Shown: positions 26,319 to 33,398 of the stretch, piece by piece
Layout: every line of letters begins with the position of its first letter
How positions within the stretch are numbered: the first letter of the stretch is position 1
Assembly: GCF_000262465.1 (NCBI RefSeq)
Contig: NZ_CM001489.1
Coordinates: 2,538,597 to 2,602,596 of the forward strand
Origin: Frankia sp. QA3
GTDB taxonomy: Bacteria; Actinomycetota; Actinomycetes; Frankiales; Frankiaceae
Direction of reading: 5' to 3'
DNA length: 64,000 nucleotides
Position numbers and translations under genes: made by a program
The notes under the pieces: generated by a model
Databases searched by the model: none
What the model was told of the DNA's origin: nothing
Seen by the model: only the letters and a program-made list of their open reading frames with translations

Positions 26319-26774
26319 ATGTCTCGTTCCATCGTCACCCGCTCCCGTCTGTTCGTCGCCGCGACCGCGCTGGCCGTGACCGGAGCCCTCGGGGGGACGG
26401 CGCTCGCCGCCGACTCCCAGGCGGACAACACCGGGGAGTCGTCGCCGCGCACGTCGAACGCGCCGGCGGCCAGCGCGCTGCCCGTCGACGCCCCCCGCTT
26501 CGCCGTGATCGACCAGTTCGGCCAGGTGGTCCGCGGCAGCCTGGGCGTCACCGCCGGTCTCACCAGCGCGCAGAACGTCGAGGTGCTGTTCGACCGGGAC
26601 ATCCGAGGTTGCGCCTACACGGCGACCATCGGCGGCAAGGCGAACGACGTGCCGCCGCCCGGGTTCATCACCGCGTCGCAGCGCGCCGGGAAGGCCAACG
26701 GCGTCTTCGTGGCGATGCGCAACAGCGACCTCACCAAGGCGGTTCTGCCGTTCCACCTGACCGTCACCTGCTGA
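26319..26774 (+). CDS. Secreted protein of unknown function
   Basis: 151 residues from the ATG at 26319. A classical Sec signal peptide: basic start (SRSIVTRSR), hydrophobic core, and a likely cut after GTALA at about residue 30. The mature part has two Cys (in RGCAY and at the very C-terminus, VTC) that could form a disulfide, and a beta-rich pattern (FAVIDQFGQVVRGS, VFVAMRNSD). Members of this kind are common exported proteins in actinomycetes; I do not recognise a named family. Confidence 0.6.
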   Translation: MSRSIVTRSRLFVAATALAVTGALGGTALAADSQADNTGESSPRTSNAPAASALPVDAPRFAVIDQFGQVVRGSLGVTAGLTSAQNVEVLFDRDIRGCAYTATIGGKANDVPPPGFITASQRAGKANGVFVAMRNSDLTKAVLPFHLTVTC

Positions 26775-26878
26775 CGGTCGTCGCCGGCACGGCGGCGGCC
26801 GGTCCCCTGGCGGCCGTCGCCGTGCCCAGCTCGCGGGTGAACCTCGCTTCTCGGTGGCGCTGGTGTAGCACTGGATTC

Positions 26879-27733
26879 GTGCAGCCTCTCTCGGTCGTCA
26901 TCGTTCACCGTGATCAGCCGAAGCGACTCGTCGACACGATCGACGCGTTCCGCGCGCAGGACGTTCCTGTCGCGATCACGATCGTCGACAACGGATCAGC
27001 GGTCGTGCCGCCGGTCGAGGCCGCCGACGTCGCGGTCGTGCTGGCCGGCGCCAACCTGGGGTTCGGACCGGCGGCCAACGTCGGCTACCGGGCGTTCCTC
27101 GCCGATGAGGACGCGGGCGAGTGGGTGGTGCTCGCGCCGCACGACGCGCTGCCCGAGGTCACATGCCTGAGCCACATGCTGAGCGTGCTGGCGGAGCAGC
27201 CACGCGCGGGGTTGGCGTGCGCCGACGTCGGCGACGCGGCGACGCCGGTCATCGACCCCTACTTCGGCGGGATCCTCGTGCCGGCGAGCGTCGACGAAGG
27301 CTGGGAGCCGGCCGGCCACCCACACGGCACGCTGATGTTCGCTCGGCGCGCGTGCCTCGACGAGGTCGGGATCTTCGACGAGCGCTACTTCGCGTACTGC
27401 GAGGAGGCGGACCTTGCGCTGCGGGCGAGGTCCGCCGGTTGGGAATCCGGACTCGTGCGGGGCGCGATGGTCACCAACCCGCACATCAGCTCGACCTCCG
27501 CAGCGATCGACTACCTGCAACTTCGCAACACCCTGCTGCTCGTGCGGGAGCACTCCGGCCGCTACCACGCGTTCATCCGTCTCTGCATCGCGCTGTGGCA
27601 CCTCGCCTCAGGCGCAGTCGTACCGGCCCGGCGCGGCCCCTACTGGAACCTCGAAGGGCGCCTGCGCGCGCTGTTCGACTTCCTCCGCGGACGCTTCGGC
27701 CCTCCCCCTGCGCACCTGCTCGCCAAGCGCTGA
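26879..27733 (+). CDS. Family 2 glycosyltransferase (rhamnosyltransferase-like)
   Basis: 284 residues. GT-A fold start PLSVVIVHRDQPKRL, nucleotide-binding IVDNGS, a NLGFGPAANVGYR motif, and FDERYFAYCEEADLALRARS, where the E-x-D pattern is typical of WbbL-type rhamnosyl and galactofuranosyl transferases. The GTG at 26879 immediately precedes the first strand. It transfers a sugar from a nucleotide donor to a cell-envelope acceptor; donor and acceptor are unknown. It stands alone. Its last 153 bases are duplicated at 33150-33303. Confidence 0.8.
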   Translation: MQPLSVVIVHRDQPKRLVDTIDAFRAQDVPVAITIVDNGSAVVPPVEAADVAVVLAGANLGFGPAANVGYRAFLADEDAGEWVVLAPHDALPEVTCLSHMLSVLAEQPRAGLACADVGDAATPVIDPYFGGILVPASVDEGWEPAGHPHGTLMFARRACLDEVGIFDERYFAYCEEADLALRARSAGWESGLVRGAMVTNPHISSTSAAIDYLQLRNTLLLVREHSGRYHAFIRLCIALWHLASGAVVPARRGPYWNLEGRLRALFDFLRGRFGPPPAHLLAKR

Positions 27734-28022
27734 CGTCGCAGCCAGGCAGGAACGATCATCCACGTGGTGCTGACGCCCGTTCTGCCATCACCCGTAGGCA
27801 TCGGGCGTAGACCCGATACCCGCTGATCGCCGAGACCGGCGGCCTGCCGGTGGCGTGCTGGTTCGGGTCCTCGCAGCACTCGCCGGCGCGGACACCGACA
27901 CGGTCATCCCGCCGCTCGAACAAGCCCTCGACCAACGCTGAGACAACGCGAGCGACCCGACCGAGCTGGTTCCACGCGACCCGCCGAGGCGCCCCTTCCC
28001 ACCGTCATGCCATGATCAGATC

Positions 28023-28502
28023 ATGATTGCGCTCAGCATTACGGCACTCATACTGTCCTTCCTTGCCGTTGTCGTCTCAGTACGGCAGGCGCGGTATGCT
28101 CGCCAGGCAAACCATCTACCGCTGGCCGTCGACATCATTCAGTGGTATCGGACGCCAGATTTTCAGGATTCCTATGCGTGCGTGCGAGACGAACTCGGTT
28201 CGCACAGCCCGTCCCAAGGACTGGCAGGGCTTCCCGAGCCGGTGCGCAAGAAGTCACTTGACGTAGCGTACTTCTTCAACTCGATCGCCTGCCTGGTCAA
28301 GTACGGAGTGGTGGACGAGAAATTCGTGATGGCAATCCAGCATTTCGCCATACTAAACAGCTGGGAGGCGCTCCGGCCGTACATCATGGCGGAACGGGAC
28401 AGAGAAAGACCGATCGGTTATTTTAGATTCTTCGAGCACCTCGCCAAACGTTCCGAAGGACTGCCGAGAGAAAAGATCTGGAAAGGACTGGAACACTACT
28501 GA
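28023..28502 (+). CDS. DUF4760-like small membrane-anchored protein
   Basis: 159 residues. An N-terminal TM helix (IALSITALILSFLAVVVSV) is followed by a soluble helical domain with QWYRTPDFQDSY, and AYFFNSIACLVKYGVVDEKF. This matches the DUF4760 type of hypothetical proteins found in many bacteria. Base composition is visibly lower in GC than the neighbours, with A/T in third positions, so recent transfer is likely. The ATG at 28023 lacks a strong ribosome-binding site. The 289-base gap before it holds only an apparent gene tail (VLAALAGADTDTVIPPLEQA, ending at about 27942). Confidence 0.5.
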   Translation: MIALSITALILSFLAVVVSVRQARYARQANHLPLAVDIIQWYRTPDFQDSYACVRDELGSHSPSQGLAGLPEPVRKKSLDVAYFFNSIACLVKYGVVDEKFVMAIQHFAILNSWEALRPYIMAERDRERPIGYFRFFEHLAKRSEGLPREKIWKGLEHY

Positions 28503-28829
28503 AGGTTTCCTGCGGGCCTAGTTGACATCAACTTTGGCCATCTCATCGTCCCGATCGCGAACGCCGAGCCATCATCCACTCCGAGGCCGGACAGCAGCGG
28601 GACCGGCACCTCGCCGCACGTGCTTGCGCCGGTGGTCGTCCCGACCAGCTCCCGCATCAGCGGACTCGCGGGAAGAATATCAATGTCCTTCCAGGCTGAG
28701 GCAGATCGACCTCGACCTGCGGGCTGAGTCTCGGTCATGCCGGTTGCCTTCCAACGGCCACTGATCCCACCGCACCCCCAGGCGCCGACAGCCGCTCTGG
28801 GAAGCGATCGCTCGCCCAGTAGGCGTCGG

Positions 28830-29030
28830 CTATAGTGCACGATGTCGAGGGCGTGGGCACGGTAGACGACGACGTCCGGACACCGACTGGTCAGCGGCAC
28901 ATCCTTAAGCCGGACGTCGACGTCGAAGTCCGCGTTCCAGGCCGGCCCGACAGCAGCCTCCAAACGCGACCGCGAGGATCTTGACCAACTGGTTGTGACG
29001 CTTGGACGCGCTACTCGGCCTCATGGCCGC
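28830..29030 (-). pseudogene. Uma2-family endonuclease-like remnant, frameshifted
   Basis: The minus strand reads [12 protein letters not shown], then after a one-base shift LEAAVGPAWNADFDVDVRL and SRCPDVVVYRA. This is the first half of the Uma2 (DUF820) family, PD-(D/E)XK-like proteins with a PDVVV motif. The rest is lost and runs into unrelated sequence down to 28496. A dead gene. Confidence 0.5.
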
Positions 29031-29406
29031 GAACGTATTCGTGGCCCTCAGTAACGGCTCCCGATTTGTCGGCACCTCGGTCACATGGCACGACTACTTC
29101 GCCGTCGGCAACGAGGTCCCGTTGGGCGCGTCGTTCTGGTGATCCGGTGACCTTCGGGTAGCGGGTCGAGAGCTGCCCGAAACTGCTCGCCGGATTCGCG
29201 GGGGCGGGCGTCACGACCTCGCGGCGTCCGCCCCCGGTCTCATACTGGTTGGCGGGAATATCCCGATCCGCACTCCCCGCTGTGGGTGGCCGAGTAGGCG
29301 GCGCCGTGTCGTCACGTGGTTACGGCAGCCGGTGGGCTTGTGTCGCAGCCCTGGACGCGCTGGCCGGGGTGGAACTGGTCGACCCGGGCCAGACCTTCGG
29401 TGTAGG
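29031..29406. other. Gap between the Uma2 remnant and the MFS gene
   Basis: 376 bases. A plus-strand frame reads [20 protein letters not shown] before stopping at about 29142 and could be the tail of a lost gene. Nothing else is recognisable. Confidence 0.25.
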
Positions 29407-30858
29407 TCATGGATGGATGCTTTTCGTCGACGGCTGCTCGTCCACCGCCCGCGGCTGGCGCTCGAGGCACCCTGGTCTCGCTGGCGCGCGTCCGGGCAGC
29501 AGCGCACTCGCGGCAAGGGCGGCAGCGGTGAACACGAGCATCCAAGTAAGTGCCGAGGCGAAGCCACTCGCCTGGAGAATGACGGCGGTCAGCGCCGTGC
29601 CGCAGGCGGCACCGACACGCTGGACGACGGTGCTGGCGCTGGTGGCCCCGGGGACCGCTGTCGGTCGCAACGTTGTGTAGAGGGCAACGCTGACGGGCAG
29701 GCTGGCGACGCCGAGTCCGAGGCCGCGCACGAACAGGGCCAAGCCGAGCATCCGCAGATCACTGTGATCGGTTGCGAAGACGAAAGGCACGGTGGCGGCG
29801 GTGGCGACGGTCAGACCGGCGGCCGCGACGGGACGCGGAGCCACCCGATCGGTATAGCGCCCGACCACCAGGAACGCCAGCCCCAGCCCGATGCTCTGGG
29901 GTGCGAGCGCGAAACCCGCATCCAGCGCGGACAACCCCCGAAGCTGCTGAAAGTAGAGCGGGAACAGGAGCATGGGGCCCCAGGTCGTGACTCCGAGGAC
30001 GAACATCATCATCGTGGCGCCCCGCAACGACCGGTCCCTGAAAAGTCCCGGATCGATCAGGCTGGCCGCGCCGCGGCGCCTCGATCGCACGACGAACGCC
30101 GTCAGGAGGGCCGCGCCGACGACGAGGGCGGCCACCGAACCGGCCGGCCGGCCGGACAGAGCGGCCTCGAGGCTGGACAACGCGTAGATCAACGCGACCA
30201 CCGCGGCCGGGAGCAGGAGTAGACCGACGACGTCGAGCGGCTGGCCGGAGCGATGCTCGTCGCGTGGGAACCAGCGCCAGGTCATGGTCAGCGAGATCAG
30301 CACGATCGGGATGTTGACCAGGAATACCCATCGCCACCCCCAGGTGTCGATGAGTAGGCCGCCCAGCACCGGCCCGGACACGGGGGCGAGCTGCCCGGCG
30401 AGGCCCACGACGCCCATCACACGCCCAAAACGCTCCGGCCCGGCCTCCCGCGCCACTATGAGCTGAGTCAGGGGAAGGATCATGCCGCCGCCCAGCCCCT
30501 GCAGCACCCGGAAGGCAATCAGGGCGGTCGCCGACCAGGCCAGCCCGGACAGCACCGAACCGGCCAGGAACAGTCCGAGGGCCGACACCCACATCCTTCG
30601 AGCCCCGAACCGACCCACGGACCAGCCCACCACGGGAATGACCGCGGTCATCGCCAGCACGTACGACGTGGTGACCCATTGGATCGCCGTCACCGTCGCA
30701 TCAAGATCGTGACGGAGCTGGTCGAGCGCCACGGCGACGATCGTGGTGTCGAGCAGTGCCGCGATCGCACCGACGAGCAGCGTCGTGGCCAGCGGCACGA
30801 TACTCGCGGCTTCCGCACCGGTGCGGGTGCCGATCACCGGCCCGGCCGGCCCGGTCAT
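29407..30858 (-). CDS. MFS drug-efflux transporter, DHA2/EmrB type (14 TM)
   Basis: 483 residues with about 14 TM helices. Landmarks of the drug:H+ antiporter-2 family: LDTTIVAVALDQLRHDL in helix 1, the QWVTTSYVLAMTAVIPVVGW helix, GRFGARRMW between helices 2 and 3, RVLQGLGGGMILPL, and GPVLGGLLIDTWGWRWVFLVN (motif C region). It should export toxic organic compounds in exchange for protons. ATG 30858 overlaps the stop of the oxidoreductase gene (ATGA), so the two are co-translated and probably controlled by the divergent TetR protein. Confidence 0.87.
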   Translation of the reverse strand: MTGPAGPVIGTRTGAEAASIVPLATTLLVGAIAALLDTTIVAVALDQLRHDLDATVTAIQWVTTSYVLAMTAVIPVVGWSVGRFGARRMWVSALGLFLAGSVLSGLAWSATALIAFRVLQGLGGGMILPLTQLIVAREAGPERFGRVMGVVGLAGQLAPVSGPVLGGLLIDTWGWRWVFLVNIPIVLISLTMTWRWFPRDEHRSGQPLDVVGLLLLPAAVVALIYALSSLEAALSGRPAGSVAALVVGAALLTAFVVRSRRRGAASLIDPGLFRDRSLRGATMMMFVLGVTTWGPMLLFPLYFQQLRGLSALDAGFALAPQSIGLGLAFLVVGRYTDRVAPRPVAAAGLTVATAATVPFVFATDHSDLRMLGLALFVRGLGLGVASLPVSVALYTTLRPTAVPGATSASTVVQRVGAACGTALTAVILQASGFASALTWMLVFTAAALAASALLPGRAPARPGCLERQPRAVDEQPSTKSIHP

Positions 30859-31808
30859 GGGATCAGGAGGGTCTTGCCGATGGTCGTGCGTCCCTCGATG
30901 GCGCGGTGAGCCTGCGCCGCCTCGGCTAACGGATAGGTCTGACCGATCACCGGGTGGAGGTGGCCGGCAGCCGCGAGGCTCAGTGCCTCCTGCGCGAAGC
31001 CGCGGATCTCCACCGGGCTCGGCACGCCGGCGTCGGGGACGACGCGCACCTGCTGCGGCCCGGGATCGGTCCAGCTCCCGGCCGCCATGCCGTAGAGGCT
31101 CACCCGTCCACCCGGGCGCAAGGTCGTCACGGCCCGCGCACCGAGCTCGCCGCCGACACCATCGAAGATCAGGTCGACACCCGAGCCGGTCGCCGCGAGG
31201 ACCTCCCGCTCCCATCCCTGCATTCCGTAATCGACATAGCCGACCGCACCGAGTCTGGTCACCAGTGCACCCTTGGCCTCGCCGCCGGCGGCGCCGATTA
31301 CCTTCGCCCCCGTTCTCACCGCCAGCTGGACGAGCAGGCTGCCGAGCCCACCGCCGGCGGCGAGGACGAGCACCCGCTCCCCCGGCGTCACCGCCGCGCG
31401 CCGGTGCAGCATCACGGCGGTGCGACCGTCCGCGAGCAGGGCCGCGGCGTCGCGCATCGACAGCCCGGCCGGGAGGGGGATGATGTCGGCCACGTTGGCG
31501 ACGGCGAGCTCGGCGTAGCCACCGGTTCCGCCCGTCGTGGTCACGACCGGAGTTTCGACGAGATCTCCCGCAACGTCGGGGCCGACGGCCGTAACCAGAC
31601 CGGCGACCCCGTTGCCGGGGATCCGCGGCAACGGCGGGCGCTGCCGGGCTGCCGGGCCTCGCCCGCCCCGCACCTGCGTCTCGACAAACGTGATGCCGGC
31701 GTACTCGACCGTCACCAGCACCTGCCCCGGCCCCGGCGAGGGGTCCGCCACCTCGCGGTACTGGAGCACCTGCGGGCCACCGAACCGCTCCATGACGACA
31801 GCGTGCAC
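30855..31808 (-). CDS. Zinc-free MDR quinone oxidoreductase
   Basis: 317 residues. Medium-chain dehydrogenase/reductase of the quinone oxidoreductase class: HAVVMERFGGPQVLQYREV at the start, IPGNGVAGLVTAVGPDV, the NADPH-binding AAGGGLGSLLVQLA at about 162-175, and no structural-zinc cysteines. It reduces quinones or enones with NADPH. The GTG at 31808 has GGGAGGTG about nine bases ahead; the longer frame to 31850 would enter the operator region. It forms an operon with the efflux gene. Confidence 0.85.
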   Translation of the reverse strand: MHAVVMERFGGPQVLQYREVADPSPGPGQVLVTVEYAGITFVETQVRGGRGPAARQRPPLPRIPGNGVAGLVTAVGPDVAGDLVETPVVTTTGGTGGYAELAVANVADIIPLPAGLSMRDAAALLADGRTAVMLHRRAAVTPGERVLVLAAGGGLGSLLVQLAVRTGAKVIGAAGGEAKGALVTRLGAVGYVDYGMQGWEREVLAATGSGVDLIFDGVGGELGARAVTTLRPGGRVSLYGMAAGSWTDPGPQQVRVVPDAGVPSPVEIRGFAQEALSLAAAGHLHPVIGQTYPLAEAAQAHRAIEGRTTIGKTLLIP

Positions 31809-31838
31809 GCCTTGAGCACCTCCCCTCTCCTGCCACCT

Positions 31839-31894
31839 CAATCGGAGCAATGCACTCCGATTGCCCGCACACTATAACGGAGCGATTTGCTCCG
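31839..31894. promoter_or_regulatory. Paired 17-bp palindromic operators between TetR and the efflux operon
   Basis: Two sites share the pattern CGGAG-N7-CTCCG: 31843-31859 (within a longer 9-bp-arm inverted repeat at 31839-31863) and 31878-31894. Their centres are 35 bp apart, and an A/T-rich stretch (ACTATAAC, 31871-31878) lies between them. The position between divergent genes fits auto-repression by the TetR protein and repression of the oxidoreductase-MFS operon. Confidence 0.65.
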
Positions 31895-31913
31895 CAACGA
31901 TAGGATTGCGCCC

Positions 31914-32585
31914 GTGACCGGGAGCAGACGCCGCGCGCCTCGCCAGGCCGAGGCCGAACGCAATGACCGGGCTCTGCTGCAGGCGGCCCGGGACGTGCTG
32001 GCTCTCGAGGGCTCCCATGCCTCCGTCGCCGCGATCGCCGCCCGCGCCGGAGTCGGGATCGGCAGCCTCTACCGCCGCTACCGCAGCAAGGAGGAGCTCT
32101 TCCAGCGGCTGTCCCTGCTCTCCCTGGAACACTGGAACGAGGCCGCTGAACGCGGCCTCGCCGCGGCCGACCCCTGGGACGGACTGGTCGGCTTCATCAC
32201 GTCATGCGTCGAGTTCGGACAGGGCACGCTGGCACCGATCGCCGGGACGATCGAGATCACGGAGGAGATGGCGGCCAGGAGCGCACAAGGCGACGCCCTG
32301 CTGGCCACGCTCGTCGCCCGCGCCCGCGCAGCCGGCGTGCTGCGCCCCGACGTGACGGCCGTCGACGTCTCCCTGCTCATCGAACAGCTCGGGGGGTCGC
32401 CGGTCCTCGACCAGCTCCGCCGACAGGGCCGTGACGACCTCATCGACGCAGCCACCCGGGCCCGCAACCGACTCATTGCCATCTGCCTGGACGGTCTGCG
32501 CACAGGCGGCGCCGTCCGCCCGCTGCCCGGCCCCGCGCCCACCGACGAGCTCTTCGACGAACGCTGGGTCCGCGGCCCGAGCTGA
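31914..32585 (+). CDS. TetR-family regulator of the divergent efflux operon
   Basis: 223 residues. The DNA-binding domain spans about 20-65: NDRALLQAARDVLALEG, then the HTH with IAARAGVGIGSLYRRYRSKE. The C-terminal domain is like those of TetR repressors of antimicrobial efflux (LIEQLGGSP...). The GTG at 31914 is preferred because the alternative TTG at 31887 lies inside the second operator. It most likely binds the two palindromes upstream and represses both directions until a ligand is present. Confidence 0.85.
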   Translation: MTGSRRRAPRQAEAERNDRALLQAARDVLALEGSHASVAAIAARAGVGIGSLYRRYRSKEELFQRLSLLSLEHWNEAAERGLAAADPWDGLVGFITSCVEFGQGTLAPIAGTIEITEEMAARSAQGDALLATLVARARAAGVLRPDVTAVDVSLLIEQLGGSPVLDQLRRQGRDDLIDAATRARNRLIAICLDGLRTGGAVRPLPGPAPTDELFDERWVRGPS

Positions 32586-32609
32586 GAAGGGTACGGTCGA
32601 CGGATCGGA

Positions 32610-32781
32610 GGGCGGGAACACCTCCCACCATGTCACGCCGGTGGCGGCCGCCGTCTTCTCGAGCAGAGCTCGACGGGCCCGCGGGCTACGGGCTGCCGTA
32701 GCCACGGTGACCGACGCCGTACCGTGGATCGTCGTGAACACCCACTTCCACGGTGATCAGTCGATCGAGGCCCGCGGCTGA
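32610..32781 (+). pseudogene. Metallo-beta-lactamase-fold hydrolase fragment
   Basis: A plus-strand frame contains HHVTPVAAAVFSSR, then TDAVPWIVVNTHFHGDQ, the first metal-binding motif (HxHxDx-like, with the last residue changed) of MBL-fold proteins. The protein start and the whole part after the motif are missing. First of a row of four gene fragments. Confidence 0.45.
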
Positions 32782-32859
32782 CCTCAGGGAAGCGGGCGGT
32801 GCCCTGCCAGGCCAGGGGCGGACGCTCAGCGCGGAAACACAACGGCTCCGCGAGGAGCT

Positions 32860-33010
32860 CTGTTGCACTCCGTGGGGTCGAGGTGTCCCGTTCTTCACCT
32901 CCGGCACGCCGAGGATCGAGCCGACCGTGAAAGGGTCGATCGAGCTGGAGTAGATCGTGAACCCGTCCAGATCGTCGGTGGTCAGCCCGGCGTCCGTCAG
33001 CGCTGCCAGG
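32860..33010 (-). pseudogene. Thiolase/lipid-transfer-protein N-terminal fragment
   Basis: The minus strand reads PILAALTDAGLTTDDLDGFT and then SSIDPFTVGSILGVPEVK, typical of the first 60 residues of thiolase-like (SCP-x type) proteins. The start codon region and the catalytic core are missing; the frame is fused to the LuxR fragment. Confidence 0.5.
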
Positions 33011-33017
33011 ATGGGCT

Positions 33018-33148
33018 TGCAGGCCAGCCGGGTGAGCCGCTCCCGGTGCACGATCGCCTGGCAGACCAGAGGCGAGACGAGATCGAGCAGCTCCCGGGCC
33101 CGCCCGGAGAACCCTCGTCGTGACCGGTTGAAGACGAGCAGCGTGCCC
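33018..33148 (-). pseudogene. Duplicated internal piece of the LuxR regulator gene
   Basis: About 131 bases here match 25518-25648 almost perfectly; I find one difference by eye in the part I aligned (T at 25524, C at 33024). It encodes the same TLLVFNRSRRGFSGRARELL segment. It has neither start nor HTH, so it is a dead copy. Confidence 0.85.
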
Positions 33149-33149
33149 G

Positions 33150-33303
33150 CTCTGCATCGCGCTGTGGCACCTCGCCTCGGGCGCAGTCGTACCGGCCCGG
33201 CGCGGCCCCTACTGGAACCTCGAAGGGCGCCTGCGGGCGCTGTTCGACTTCCTCCGCGGACGCTTCGGCCCTCCCCCCTCCGCACCTGCTCACCAAGCGC
33301 TGA
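33150..33303 (+). pseudogene. Duplicated 3' end of the glycosyltransferase gene
   Basis: Matches 27581-27733 with a few changes (for example A27610 to G, a G-for-C change and an inserted base near CCTCCCCC). It ends exactly at the duplicated TGA stop. It is joined directly to the LuxR fragment, which lies 1.9 kb away from it in the original. Confidence 0.85.
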
Positions 33304-33398
33304 GGGTCTCGCGAGAGCCGGTTGGAACGTACTGTCGGTCGAGGGGTTCTCGGCGGGGTCCTTCCCTGAACGCCCAATCGATTGGAGACTTCCGTTCT

